A DNA stretch of 64,000 nt from Halorarum halophilum (GCF_013401515.1 NZ_CP058530.1:186001-250000), one strand, 5' to 3'; shown: positions 17,573 to 28,829, counted from the first letter of the stretch. Notes: generated from the letters alone by a model not told the origin. Made by a program: numbers and translations.

Positions 17573-18058
17573 CCCCCTCGACGCACGACGACGGACGCCG
17601 CCGACGCCGACAGCTGACCCTCTCACCCCCTGAAGACGGCTCTCCGCCGCCGCGAACGACACAGTTCGTCGCCCGCAGGGCCGCCGCTCGCGAGTCCGAT
17701 CGAACCGGACAGTGACGACGAGCGTCGGGAGAAGTACCTTCACCGACGTCCGAACCCCTCGACCGACGTTCGGTCCGTCGACTGGCGTCCGGAACGCCTG
17801 TTCGCGCCCGAGGATCCGACCGGCGAACGACGCGAGGACGTCCCCGCGGCCGCCGAACGTCCCCGATGAATCGCTCCGGAACCCCGTCCGACGCCCATCG
17901 TCGTCGGACCGGGACCGACACGCCCTCGGTACACTCGCTCGTGCGCGCTCGTTCTGCGAGAATCGCTGTACGCGTCGAACCCCGCGGCCGCGCGCGTTCG
18001 GCGTCTGCGGGGAAGCGTTACGTCCCGGACCGGTCCCGGGCCGAACCGACGTCGCGGC
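17573..18058. other. Intergenic 486 bp, no supported gene
   Basis: It lies between convergent genes. Open frames are present on both strands but their translations are Arg/Ser/Pro-rich shadows without domains. No clear hairpin or promoter was seen. Confidence 0.5.
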
Positions 18059-18895
18059 TCAGTTCCCGACCGCGCTCTCGAGCTGTGAGAGCGTCGACTC
18101 GAAGTCGACCGTGGGGGCCGTGATCTCCTCGTTCGCGAACACGCGCGGGACGGTCGCGATCCCCAGGTCGCTCGCGGCCCCGGTCGTCGACTGGACCGGC
18201 CCGGCGTACGCGTTCGACCTGATGGACTGCTGGACCTGCTGGGTGCCGTTCACGCCGCTCTTCTCGGCGAACCTGACGAGGAGGGACGGCTGCGCCCACT
18301 CGCGTCGCTCCTGCGGCTGGTTCGCGAAGACGTGCGCGAAGTACGACCAGTACGACTCGGGGTCGACGTCCCAGACCGAGAGCCCCGCCCGCGCGGCGCG
18401 GGGGGCGTCCGGCCCGAGGAACGGCTCCCCCGACTGGTAGGACAGCGCCCGGAACTCGAGCGCCAGGTCCCCCGGCCGGACGAAGCGGTCGACGACCTCC
18501 GGGAGCTGGTTCAGGACGAAGTCCTGCGTGTACGGGCACTTCCAGTTGCCGTACACCGTCGCGGTGGCCGACGCGTCCGAGGCGCCCATCCGGGCGTACT
18601 GCGTCCGCTCCTCGGGCAGCGGCACGTCGGCCAGCGAGATGTCCGGGGACTCGATGGTGACGGACTCCGTGGACCACGAGTCGTCGTCCGGGGTCCCGGA
18701 CGCGTCCGTCGACTCGGAACCCGGCGTGCTCCCCGTGTCGGTCTCGGGGACCGGCGTCCCCGTCCCTCCGCCCGCCCCAGGGGTACCTTCGCCACTCGAG
18801 AACTGCTCCGCCACGGTCGCACAGCCAGCCAGCGACAGTGTCGCCGCCGTACCGGCAACCTGCAACAGCCGTCTGCGAGTTCGATCACTCGGCAT
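18059..18895 (-). CDS. Thioredoxin-fold (DsbA-like) Tat lipoprotein with single active-site Cys
   Basis: 278 aa. The Tat signal and lipobox (DRTRRRLLQVAG...LAGC) are followed by a Thr/Gly/Ser linker, then a DsbA-like thioredoxin domain (about 75-278). The active site reads NWKCPYTQDF, so the usual second Cys of CPxC is Thr; a cis-Pro candidate is in IATVPRVFANE. It is anchored outside the cell. Without the resolving Cys it may act by a monothiol route or as a chaperone. Promoter P6 lies 25 bases before the ATG, giving a leaderless transcript. Confidence 0.87.
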   Translation of the reverse strand: MPSDRTRRRLLQVAGTAATLSLAGCATVAEQFSSGEGTPGAGGGTGTPVPETDTGSTPGSESTDASGTPDDDSWSTESVTIESPDISLADVPLPEERTQYARMGASDASATATVYGNWKCPYTQDFVLNQLPEVVDRFVRPGDLALEFRALSYQSGEPFLGPDAPRAARAGLSVWDVDPESYWSYFAHVFANQPQERREWAQPSLLVRFAEKSGVNGTQQVQQSIRSNAYAGPVQSTTGAASDLGIATVPRVFANEEITAPTVDFESTLSQLESAVGN

Positions 18896-18920
18896 GATTG
18901 TACTGGTGTTCCCTTCGACC

Positions 18921-18941
18921 GTTATTACCGGGTTGATAAAC
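18921..18941 (-). promoter_or_regulatory. Promoter P6 of the DsbA-like gene
   Basis: On the minus strand GTTTATC is followed at the standard spacing by GGTAATAAC. Its 3' edge is 25 bases from the ATG, which fits a TATA element of a leaderless mRNA. Confidence 0.55.
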
Positions 18942-19081
18942 GGCTTCGTGGCCGGTTCGAGTCCGAACGGAGCCGCGTTCGAATCCGACTTAATCGAGCT
19001 TAGTCGAGTTTAGTTCCCGCACGCGGGAACGTTCCCGACTGTTGTTCACGTGGGATATCGCGCCTCGAGGAGGGCGATTCC

Positions 19082-19102
19082 GCTTATCCCGTCTATAGTA
19101 AT
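19082..19102 (+). promoter_or_regulatory. Promoter P7 of the island glmS
   Basis: GCTTATC is followed by CTATAGTAAT. It lies 226 bases before the glmS ATG and 70 before a coupled short ORF. The second glmS at 61078 has no such motif. Confidence 0.55.
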
Positions 19103-19172
19103 GCACCGAGGGGAGGTAGGAAGGAGCGAGTTCACCGAGAGTCCGGCTTTCGAAACCGGAGACCGATCAACC

Positions 19173-19328
19173 ATGACAAGAGATTCCACCCGCAACGGGT
19201 TCGAGAGCGAGGTCGAGCAGACGGAAGCCGACGACGTCGGAACCGAGGGGACGACGAGCCGCGAGCGTCTCCCCGGCCGAACGGGGCCACGTGCACGGCG
19301 AGCACACCTCGACACGGAGGGCGCGTAG
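19173..19328 (+). other. Short ORF (51 codons) abutting glmS
   Basis: The frame MTRDSTRNGFESEVEQTEAD... ends in TAG directly followed by the glmS ATG. It is hydrophilic and acidic-then-basic with no known domain. A small imperfect inverted repeat (TCCGG/CCGGA) lies just upstream at 19140-19161. It could be a leader peptide or small protein. Confidence 0.35.
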
Positions 19329-21146
<1,818 letters not shown>

Positions 21147-21174
21147 CGCGCACAGGGGACTGGCTGCCAACACT

Positions 21175-22857
21175 ATGAAGAAGGAACTGTTCGGCGTGTT
21201 CGGGGACCGCTCGGAGTTCGGCAAGTTCAGGTCCGAGACGGAGTTCGACCGCGTCGTCGAGGGGGGGACTGCGACCGTGGGCATCCGCGACGTCGGGCTC
21301 GGGATCCCCGGTCGGTCGACGGTCTACTCCGGCGACGGGGGCGTCTGCGTCCTCTGGGGCGAGGTGTACACCCCCAAGAGCACGGGGATGGACCCCGCCA
21401 GGTGGCTCCTCGGCCGGTACGACGAGGTCGGGATGGGCGCGCTGTCGGAGCTGAACGGCTCCTACCTCGCGTTCATCGACGACGGGGACGAGGCGTTCGT
21501 CGCCACCGACCCCGCGCGGACGTGGGAGTGTTACTTCACGGACGCCCCGGGGAGTCGCGTGTTCGGAACCGACCCGGGGGCGGTCTCGGACGGCATCCAG
21601 TCGCCCGAGACGGCCGAGAAGCCGCTGCTGGAGTTCCTGCACCTGGGCGTCGTGCTCGGCGACAGGACGACGATCCGGCAACTCCGGCGCGTGCCCTTCG
21701 ACGGGTGTCTCTACGCCGACTCCACGGCCGAGCTCAGCCGGTTCGTGTACGAGCCGACGGAGTTCGACTACGTGCAGGAGCTCGCGGACCGGCTCGAACG
21801 CGCGCTCGCGCGGCGGGCCAAACACCCCGGACGGAAGGGGCTCCTCCTGAGCGGCGGCTACGACTCGCGGACCATCCTGGCGGGACTGCCGAACATCGAC
21901 ACGTGTTACACCGTCGGGTCCGCCTCGAGCGCCGAGACGAAGGTGGCGAAGAACATCTCCGAGCAGTACGGCGTTCCCCACCACCTGCTGAGCGTCGACG
22001 AGCGGTACCTCAACCGCGAGGGCGACGCCATCGAGTACGGCCACGGCATCAAGGAGTCCATCCACATCCACCACGCGGCGTACGACACGGAAATCGACGT
22101 GGACACCATCTACCACGGGCTACTCTGGGACACCTTCTTCCGGGGGCACTTCCTGCCGACCGACCGGGTCAACGTGGCGGGGTACGAGCTCCCGTGGAAC
22201 CGGCTCGACCCGGAGCCGAGCGTCGCCGAGACGCTCGTCGAGGACAAGTTCGGGTTCATCCCGAGCGATCGGGACCTCGTCCCCGACAGCGAGTACAGCG
22301 GCGACGGCGAGACGCTGGTGAAGGAGGCCGTCGACGAGCAGCTCGTCGGGCAGTCCGACCGGTACGACTCGATCTACAACGCCATCGACCTGGTCGGGAT
22401 CCAGAACCAGCCGACGATGCCGTTCCGGTACCACCTCGCCGACAACTACCTCGAGTCGTTCATCGTCGCGGACAGCGAGCTCATCGACTGGCACCTCAAG
22501 ACGCCGCCGGAGCACCGGAACACCGGTACGCTCCTGAAGGCCATCCGGCGCATCGACGACGACATCCTGAAGCACCGCCCGCCGGACCGACCGTACGACT
22601 CGGTCCAGCTGAACTCGGTCCAGAACTTCATCCGGAAGAAGCTCCCGTTCGTCTCGGGGTTCAACGGGTCCTGGCCCGACCGCACGCGCCACTACGACCG
22701 GAACCAGTACGACCAGCGGCTCTTCGCGGAATGCCCGGAGATCCACGACCTCCCGCCACGACTGAAGCTCCGCATCAACGACATCACGGCGTGGCTCGAC
22801 GAGACGTCCGACGACGAATCGGCGATCTCGGCCCACGTCCTCTGCCCACCCGCCTGA
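21175..22857 (+). CDS. Asparagine-synthetase-like amidotransferase lacking the glutaminase Cys
   Basis: 560 aa. The N-terminal Ntn-like domain starts MKKELFGVFGD instead of MCG, so the Cys nucleophile is absent; remnants such as LNGSYLAFIDDGDE remain. The C-terminal ATP-pyrophosphatase domain has GLLLSGGYDSRTILAGL. Such proteins in O-antigen clusters (e.g. P. aeruginosa WbpS) are thought to amidate uronic acids. With two uronate-forming dehydrogenases nearby, amidation of a HexNAcA residue with free ammonia or a partner glutaminase is a reasonable inference. It begins 28 bases after glmS, probably in the same transcript. Confidence 0.83.
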   Translation: MKKELFGVFGDRSEFGKFRSETEFDRVVEGGTATVGIRDVGLGIPGRSTVYSGDGGVCVLWGEVYTPKSTGMDPARWLLGRYDEVGMGALSELNGSYLAFIDDGDEAFVATDPARTWECYFTDAPGSRVFGTDPGAVSDGIQSPETAEKPLLEFLHLGVVLGDRTTIRQLRRVPFDGCLYADSTAELSRFVYEPTEFDYVQELADRLERALARRAKHPGRKGLLLSGGYDSRTILAGLPNIDTCYTVGSASSAETKVAKNISEQYGVPHHLLSVDERYLNREGDAIEYGHGIKESIHIHHAAYDTEIDVDTIYHGLLWDTFFRGHFLPTDRVNVAGYELPWNRLDPEPSVAETLVEDKFGFIPSDRDLVPDSEYSGDGETLVKEAVDEQLVGQSDRYDSIYNAIDLVGIQNQPTMPFRYHLADNYLESFIVADSELIDWHLKTPPEHRNTGTLLKAIRRIDDDILKHRPPDRPYDSVQLNSVQNFIRKKLPFVSGFNGSWPDRTRHYDRNQYDQRLFAECPEIHDLPPRLKLRINDITAWLDETSDDESAISAHVLCPPA

Positions 22858-22883
22858 TCCCGGCACCACGTCCCCGACCACCG

Positions 22884-22991
22884 CGTTCGTCCCGGACTGT
22901 TCTCCCAGTTCCGACGTTCCCGTCGTCCTGACCGCACCGTTCGTCCCGGACCGTTCTCCCGGTTCCGATGCTCCCGCCGTCCTCACCCCGA
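22884..22991. repeat. 54-bp imperfect direct repeat, two copies, in a 535-bp gap
   Basis: Two adjacent 54-base units (22884-22937 and 22938-22991) both begin CGTTCGTCCCGGAC and run through TCCCxGTTCCGA. The rest of the gap 22858-23392, between convergent genes, holds no gene I can support. Confidence 0.65.
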
Positions 22992-23392
22992 CTGTTTCCC
23001 GGCCGCCCCGAACTGTTCTCCGCCGAACGAGGAGTCACGCGCACCGACCCCGAACGACGGGACGTCACGACTCGTGCGGAGACCCGAGTCCCGATCCAGC
23101 CCGTCTCGAGGACGACGAGGGGACCCGCGATGGCCGGGACCTCGAACTCGCCGACAGGGTTTCGGGTCGCGGCCGCACGGGGGACGGGAGGTCCAGGTAG
23201 GTGGCGAACGGAGCGGTAGCGCCAGGGACGTGTGACGGCGACCGATCGGCCGCCCGGGGTGTCGCGAGCGAAGGAACTGTCGGGACGAACCCGCTTCGAG
23301 GAGAAGTGGTCGACGGGGATGGAATCGGCCCGGTGGATTTCCGCCGTCCATGTGGTCGAGGTGTTCCGACCGGGACGCGGCTCCGACGCTCG

Positions 23393-25759
23393 TCAGTACG
23401 ACAGGACGTTCGTGAGGTCGGCGAACACCGACCGTCCCACCACCAGCATCGACGTCGACGTCGAGGTGGACGAGGTGTCCGTGGACGAGGTGGTCGTCGT
23501 CGAGGAATCCGTCGAGGAGTCTGTCGAGGACGTGTCGGTCGACGACGCCCCCGCCGTCGTCGCCGTCTGCGTCGGTTCGGCCGTCTGCGTGGCGGTCGCC
23601 GTCGGCGTCGACGTCTGCGTATTCGACGGCGTCGGCGTTCGAGTTTCCGACGCCGTCGGGGTCTGGGTCTCCGACGGCGTCGGTGTGGCTGTCGACGTTG
23701 GCGTGTCCGTCTGCGTGTCCGTCGGGGTCTCCGTCGGCTGCGGAGTCGACGTCGGCGCCTCCGTCGGCGTCTCGGTCGCCGTGCCTGTCGGCGTGTCGGT
23801 CTCCGTCCCCGGCGGCGACTCCGTCGGGGTCGCCGTCCCCGGCGGTTCGTCCGTCGGCGTCGGGGACGGGTCGTCGTCCGGCGGGTCATCGTCGTCCGGT
23901 GGGTCGTTGTCCGGCGGATCGTCGTCGTCCGGCGGATCGTCCCCTGGCGGTTCGTCCGTCGGCGAGTCCGTTCCCGTCGGGTCATCGCCCGGAGTCGAGT
24001 CGGGAGTCGACGACGGCGCGTCCGTCGCGGTCCCGGCGGGCGACTGCGTCGTCGGCGACCCGACGGGCTCCGGCACCGGCGTCCCGGTGCCGGTCTCGTT
24101 GTCCGAACCGGGGATGGGAACGCCGAGGTCGCCGATGCCGAGGCCCGGACCGGTGGCGGCGACGGCGATCCCGACGAGGAAGAGCAGCCCCCCGAAGACG
24201 AGGAGTCCCGCCTGGATGGAGTCGACGACGCTCGACCGGTACTTGACCCGCGCGAGGGAGTTCCTGGTGCGGGTCGCCCACTGGTCGATCGGGCTCGGGA
24301 ACGACTGCAACACGTTCAGTATCTCGCCGATGCCGAGCGCGCCGGTCAGCAGCGCGAACGCCAGGAAGATCAGGAGACCGGCCGGCGGGACGACGGCGAG
24401 CGCCAGGTAGTCGTTCCCGATGAACGTCGACAGGTAGTAGATCGGCCAGACCGAGAGCAGGATGGTCATCAGCGTCCGGAGCAGCCGCGCGTCCGACAGC
24501 GGGTCGTAGCCGATGCGGCGCGCGCTCCAGATGTGCAGCAGGCACATCGACCCGTAGCTGACGCTCGTCGCCACCGCGGCGCCGTGCATTCCGTACCGCT
24601 GGATGAGCACGTAGTTGAGCACGAGGTTCATCACGGCGGCCACGCCGGTCGCCAGGATGAGCACCTTCAGGTCGCCCTTCCCCTGCCCGATTGCCAGCAG
24701 CGGCCGGGCGAGCGCGAAGCCGAGCGCGCCCGGCAGGAGCAGGAGGAGCGGTGTCAGGCTCGCGATGTACTCGTCGGGATAGAGGACGGGGATCACCGTG
24801 GGCGCGAGCACCGCGATCCCGATGGACATCAGCGCGGTGAGCAGCAGGGTGTACCGCGTGACCCGCGCGGCGATGGTACTGATGCGCTCCCGGTTGTTGT
24901 TCGCCCAGAGGTTGGAGGTGGAGTGCATCAACACCATCTGCAGCGAGAGCGGGACGAACCAGAGGAACTCCGCGAGCGTCAGCGCGACCTTGTAGTACTT
25001 GGTCTGCTCCTGCCCGGCGAGCGGGCGGAGCATCATGATGTCGACGTGGTACAGCGACATCATCAGCAGCACGAGCAGGATGCTGAACCCGTTGAACGTC
25101 AACATCTCGCGCCGGGGGAAGTCGAACGACGGGATCTTGAACACCGACCTGAGCGGCACGTTCCGGCTGATGAAGTAGAAGCCGCAGAGCGCGACGAGGC
25201 TGCTCGCGACGGCGTGTCCGGCGAGCACGCCGACGACGCCGTGACCGAGATACGCCAGCGTCACCGCGGTCGCGAGGAAGGTGACCTTGCCGAGGATCCG
25301 AAGCGGTTCGGAGTAGTGTTCCAGCCCGAACCCCATCAGCGTCCGGCGGGCGTACTCCCGGAACTGGGACGCCACGACGAGCACCGCGAGCGCGTAGAAG
25401 TACGTCTCGAACTCCGGGCTGTCCACGAACGGGGTGAGGAGCCCCAGCCACGAGACCGCCGCGAGGAGCCCGGCCCCCAGGGCGGCGAGGAGCGCCGCGA
25501 TCCGGAAGTAGAACCCGACGACGTGCGCGTCCCACTCCGGTTCGTCGCGCTGCTCTGCGAGGAACTTCCGCACGCCGTCCGTGACGCCGGAGCTGACGAA
25601 GATCATGAAGATGGCGAACACCGACATGAGGAACGCGTAGTCCCCGTACTCGTCGCCGAGCAGGCGGGTCAGGAGCGGCGAGGACGCCAGCCCCAGCAGG
25701 AGCAGCACGAACTTCGTGCCGACGAACGAGAGGAAACCACTCGTGATGCTTCGGTCCAC
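23393..25759 (-). CDS. MOP-superfamily polysaccharide flippase with long Thr/Ser/Pro tail
   Basis: 788 aa from GTG ([12 protein letters not shown]). About 12-14 membrane helices fill residues 1-545, in the style of Wzx/MATE polysaccharide exporters ([48 protein letters not shown]). From about residue 554 to the end lies a tail rich in Thr, Ser, Pro and Asp, with DDPP repeats then TxTPT repeats, ending in a short hydrophobic segment ([13 protein letters not shown]). The tail is unusual for a flippase and looks like an outside stalk open to O-glycosylation. It likely flips the lipid-linked glycan made by the island. Confidence 0.87.
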   Translation of the reverse strand: MDRSITSGFLSFVGTKFVLLLLGLASSPLLTRLLGDEYGDYAFLMSVFAIFMIFVSSGVTDGVRKFLAEQRDEPEWDAHVVGFYFRIAALLAALGAGLLAAVSWLGLLTPFVDSPEFETYFYALAVLVVASQFREYARRTLMGFGLEHYSEPLRILGKVTFLATAVTLAYLGHGVVGVLAGHAVASSLVALCGFYFISRNVPLRSVFKIPSFDFPRREMLTFNGFSILLVLLMMSLYHVDIMMLRPLAGQEQTKYYKVALTLAEFLWFVPLSLQMVLMHSTSNLWANNNRERISTIAARVTRYTLLLTALMSIGIAVLAPTVIPVLYPDEYIASLTPLLLLLPGALGFALARPLLAIGQGKGDLKVLILATGVAAVMNLVLNYVLIQRYGMHGAAVATSVSYGSMCLLHIWSARRIGYDPLSDARLLRTLMTILLSVWPIYYLSTFIGNDYLALAVVPPAGLLIFLAFALLTGALGIGEILNVLQSFPSPIDQWATRTRNSLARVKYRSSVVDSIQAGLLVFGGLLFLVGIAVAATGPGLGIGDLGVPIPGSDNETGTGTPVPEPVGSPTTQSPAGTATDAPSSTPDSTPGDDPTGTDSPTDEPPGDDPPDDDDPPDNDPPDDDDPPDDDPSPTPTDEPPGTATPTESPPGTETDTPTGTATETPTEAPTSTPQPTETPTDTQTDTPTSTATPTPSETQTPTASETRTPTPSNTQTSTPTATATQTAEPTQTATTAGASSTDTSSTDSSTDSSTTTTSSTDTSSTSTSTSMLVVGRSVFADLTNVLSY

Positions 25760-26182
25760 CTCTACGTCACCTCGTTCCTGTGAGCGGGTTCATGGGAGTG
25801 ATGGGTTCGAAACCGTCCGTTCCCCTCGACTTCGGAGGGCCAACCCGGGAGTCAACACTCACAGGTCACGTGAGTCCGGAGGGCGATTCGTCCCGCCGAA
25901 CGGGAGCGTTCCGTCGGTTCGAGGCTCGCGTCGTCACCGCCTCGGCCGCCGCGTCGGCAGCGCCGTGGCCGACCGACCGAGGGCGCGTCGCGCTCGCCCC
26001 GACGAGCGGCGCGGGTGACAGTGGTCATTGAGTGTAGGTAGTCGGCGCGGGGGGTTTATTATTGAGATAGTAAGAGTCCGGCGTTCGCTTAGGCCCCCGA
26101 TTACCCCGGGACAACTGTCCGATCCGCGACTGGTGCAGGTCGGGAAATCCCTCGGTGCGACGGGGAGACCACCTCGAACCGG
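25760..26182. other. Intergenic 423 bp with the flippase leader
   Basis: Promoter P8 lies about 296 bases before the flippase GTG, a long leader for an archaeon. Within it a minus-strand ORF of 58 codons (26028 down to 25852, MTTVTRAARRGERD...) starts 26 bases after P8, and an 8-codon ORF (MNPLTGTR) ends seven bases before the flippase start. Neither has recognised similarity. Confidence 0.45.
26055..26075 (-). promoter_or_regulatory. Promoter P8 upstream of the flippase
   Basis: On the minus strand TCTTACT is followed by CAATAATAAA at the standard spacing. The nearest ATG is 26 bases downstream (a 58-codon ORF); the flippase starts further on. Confidence 0.5.
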
Positions 26183-27556
26183 TCAGTCAGTCGACCGGTT
26201 CCCGGCGATGGCCGTTCCGTCGTCCGAACCGGCCGTTCCCCCGTCGCGCGCCTCGGCGAGGAGCTCCTCCGCGCGCTCGAACAGCTCCTCCGCGCGCCGA
26301 TCGGTTCGCGCCTCGGCCGTGACGCGGACGAGCGGCTGGGTGCCGCTCGCGCGCACGAGGAACCAGCCGTCGTCCAGGTCCACCCGGACGCCGTCGCTGA
26401 CGTCGACGGCATCGTACTCGGCCATCGCGCGCCGGTGCACGCGGTCGACGGTGTCCTCCTTGTCGTCCGTCGGGTAGCTCTCCCGCCGGGTTGTGTAGCC
26501 GCCGACCCCCTCGACCTGCTCGTCGAGCGGGCCGTGATCCCTGACCAGTTCCGCCAGGCGGCACGCGGCCAGCGGGCCGTCCGGACACAGCGTCTCCTCC
26601 GACCAGATCCAGGCGCCCGACGGCTCGCCGCCGAACGCGACGTCCTCGTCGGCCACGCGCTCGGCCACGAAGACGTCGCCGACCTTCGTCCGGACCACCG
26701 AGGCGTCGACCTCCCCGAGGGCGTCGTCGACGGCGAGGCTCGTGTTGAGGGGGGCGGCGACGCGCTCGCCGGGTTCGACCGCGTCCCGCCCGAACAGCGC
26801 GAGCAACTGATCGCCCGGTACGAACTCGCCCGACGCCGTCACCGCCATCATCCGATCCGCGTCCCCGTCGTGGGCGACGCCGAAGTCCGCGTCCGTGTTC
26901 GCCACGACCTCGCAGAGCCCGGCGCACGTCTCGGCGGTCGGCTCGCTGGGCCGACCCGGGAACCGGCCGTCCGGCTCCGCGTTGAGGGTGGTCACCGAAC
27001 AGCCGAGTTCGACCAGCGCCGTCGCGGTGATTCGCCCGGCGCCGTTCCCGACGTCGACGACGGCCTCCAACCCGTCCAGCGAGCCGGTCGTCTCGCGGAG
27101 CGCGGCGACGTGGCGGTCCGCGCCCTCCGCCCACTCGGTCGCGGACCCGACCTCGTCCGCGGACACGAGCGAGTACGACCCGTCCTCGATGCGACGGGCG
27201 ATGGCGTCGCGCTGCTTCCCGTCGAAGGCCTGCCCCGACGGGTTCCACAGTTTCAGCCCGTTGTCCTTGGGCGGGTTGTGCGAGGCCGTGACCACGACGC
27301 CGGCGTCCGCGTCCAGCCACCCGACGCTCCGGGCGACCGTCGGCGTCGACGCCGTGCCGAGGTGGATCACGTCGGCGCCGCACTCCCGGAGGCCGGCCGA
27401 GAGCGCGTCCATGAGCATCTCACCGCTCTCGCGAGTGTCCCGTCCGATCACGACTCGACCGTGACCCGTCGATGCGAGCGCCCGGCCGACCGACAGCGCG
27501 ACGTCGGCCGTGACGTCCTCGCCGACCTCTCCGCGAATACCACTCGTTCCGAACAT
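26183..27556 (-). CDS. Phosphoglucosamine/phosphomannomutase family protein (GlmM-type)
   Basis: 457 aa of the alpha-D-phosphohexomutase family. MFGTSGIRGEVGEDVT opens the protein; GVVVTASHNPPKDNGLK holds the phospho-Ser; FGVAHDGDADRMM is the metal loop; FGGEPSGAWIW is the sugar loop; RASGTQPLVRV is the phosphate-binding loop. It interconverts glucosamine-6-P and -1-P, or the mannose forms. ATG 27556 is chosen because promoter P9 ends 24 bases upstream. With the nearby GlmS it can supply UDP-GlcNAc precursors to the glycan genes. Confidence 0.9.
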   Translation of the reverse strand: MFGTSGIRGEVGEDVTADVALSVGRALASTGHGRVVIGRDTRESGEMLMDALSAGLRECGADVIHLGTASTPTVARSVGWLDADAGVVVTASHNPPKDNGLKLWNPSGQAFDGKQRDAIARRIEDGSYSLVSADEVGSATEWAEGADRHVAALRETTGSLDGLEAVVDVGNGAGRITATALVELGCSVTTLNAEPDGRFPGRPSEPTAETCAGLCEVVANTDADFGVAHDGDADRMMAVTASGEFVPGDQLLALFGRDAVEPGERVAAPLNTSLAVDDALGEVDASVVRTKVGDVFVAERVADEDVAFGGEPSGAWIWSEETLCPDGPLAACRLAELVRDHGPLDEQVEGVGGYTTRRESYPTDDKEDTVDRVHRRAMAEYDAVDVSDGVRVDLDDGWFLVRASGTQPLVRVTAEARTDRRAEELFERAEELLAEARDGGTAGSDDGTAIAGNRSTD

Positions 27557-27580
27557 GGTTGCCAAACCGGGACGAGCGGC

Positions 27581-27601
27581 CTTACTATACTTCTCATAAA
27601 C
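27581..27601 (-). promoter_or_regulatory. Promoter P9 of the GlmM-type mutase
   Basis: On the minus strand GTTTATG is followed by GTATAGTAAG. Its edge is 24 bases from the ATG, fitting a leaderless transcript. It is divergent from P10, which lies 127 bases away. Confidence 0.55.
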
Positions 27602-27728
27602 GATTTCGCCGGCCGGGAGGGTCCGATGTCGGCCCCGTGTCCCCCTTCTACGGGCCTCTCGGTCCCCGTGCTCCCCGTACAATAGAGCGCGCGAGCCCGC
27701 CCGAATCGGCCGCGTACGTCGCGCCGGG

Positions 27729-27749
27729 GCTTACCTGCTCTATAATAAA
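27729..27749 (+). promoter_or_regulatory. Promoter P10 of the rhodanese lipoprotein
   Basis: GCTTACC is followed by CTATAATAAA, a near-perfect consensus copy. It ends 28 bases before the ATG at 27778, so the leader is only a few bases long. Confidence 0.65.
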
Positions 27750-27777
27750 ACGGTCGTGGAGGGTACGGGGAAGCGAG

Positions 27778-28818
27778 ATGACGGACCGAAACCCGACCCG
27801 CAGGCGAGTCGTCCAGGCGACCGGCGCTGCCGCGCTGTTCGGCCTCGCCGGTTGTTCCGGTAACGACGGCGACCCGACCGAGACCGAGACCGAGACGTCC
27901 GAACTCCAGTCGACGGGGACGGACACCCCGACGTCGACCGGCACCGGCGGGGGGGACTCCTCCGAGCTGACCGGGCCGAAGAACGGCGACGAGCTTCCCA
28001 AGGACTCGAACCCCGAGGACGGCTACCCGCCGGAGTTCGAGAACGTCCCGGAGGAGCGGAACATCGACCCGTCGAGCTTCAACACGCTCCAGCGCGGCGG
28101 CATGGAGATCAAACTGGTCCCCACCGACGTGGCCTACTACTGGTACGTCCGGGGGGAGGCCCGGTTCGCCGACACCCGGAGCGAGAGCGAGTTCGAGGTC
28201 TCGCACATCTTCGGCTCCGTCCTGAGCCCGGCCGGCGACGGCGTCGACCTGCCGGACGACCCCGTGCTCGAGTGGCCCCAGGAGGACCGCATCATCACCT
28301 ACTGCGACTGCCCGCACCACCTCGCGTCGCTCCGCGCGGCCTCGCTGAAGAACCGCGGCTACAAGGAGGTGTACGCGCTCGATAAGGGGTTCGGCGACTG
28401 GCGCGAGCGTAACTTCCCGCTCGCCGGGACGGACCCCGGCCGCATGCCGACGGTTCGCGTCATCAACGGCAAGACCCCCCAGCAGCACGAGGGCGAGTTC
28501 GCGTGGGCGTACCACGAGGGCTCCGACCAGCGGGAGGCGGTCCCCATCCAGGCCGACGGCAGCTACGAACTCCGGACCAAGTTCGTCGACGTGGACGGCC
28601 AGTCGACGGTCCGGGTCGAGACGCCGGCCTACACCGTGACCGGGACGTTCTCGGAGCTGACGAGCGGCACGATCACGGCGGACGGCACCGTGTCCTCGTC
28701 CGGCGGCGGCACGAGCACGACGACCGGGAACTCCACCATGGGGAACTCGACCGCCACCGGGAACGGGACGGCGACCGGGACGGACGACAGCTTCGACCTC
28801 CGGAACCTCTTCCGCTGA
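27778..28818 (+). CDS. Rhodanese-domain Tat lipoprotein
   Basis: 346 aa. A twin-Arg signal with lipobox (PTRRRVVQATGA...LAGC) is followed by a Thr/Gly/Ser linker, a rhodanese-like domain (about 110-220) with FADTRSESEFEVSHIFGS and the active loop ITYCDCPHHLAS containing the catalytic Cys, then a beta-rich region and a Thr/Asn/Gly tail (TGNSTMGNSTATGNGT) with several N-glycosylation sequons. It is anchored on the outer face of the membrane. Sulfur transfer or disulfide chemistry there is possible; the DsbA-like lipoprotein at 18059 shares the promoter type. Confidence 0.85.
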   Translation: MTDRNPTRRRVVQATGAAALFGLAGCSGNDGDPTETETETSELQSTGTDTPTSTGTGGGDSSELTGPKNGDELPKDSNPEDGYPPEFENVPEERNIDPSSFNTLQRGGMEIKLVPTDVAYYWYVRGEARFADTRSESEFEVSHIFGSVLSPAGDGVDLPDDPVLEWPQEDRIITYCDCPHHLASLRAASLKNRGYKEVYALDKGFGDWRERNFPLAGTDPGRMPTVRVINGKTPQQHEGEFAWAYHEGSDQREAVPIQADGSYELRTKFVDVDGQSTVRVETPAYTVTGTFSELTSGTITADGTVSSSGGGTSTTTGNSTMGNSTATGNGTATGTDDSFDLRNLFR

Positions 28819-28829
28819 GCCCCCCACCA

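Noticed and set aside
22983-25535. Long Arg-rich open frames opposite the flippase tail
   Set aside because: They are antisense shadows of the low-complexity Thr/Ser/Pro-coding DNA.
25795-25820. GGGTTCGAAACC, resembling a tRNA T-arm
   Set aside because: No acceptor, D-arm or anticodon stem can be built around it.
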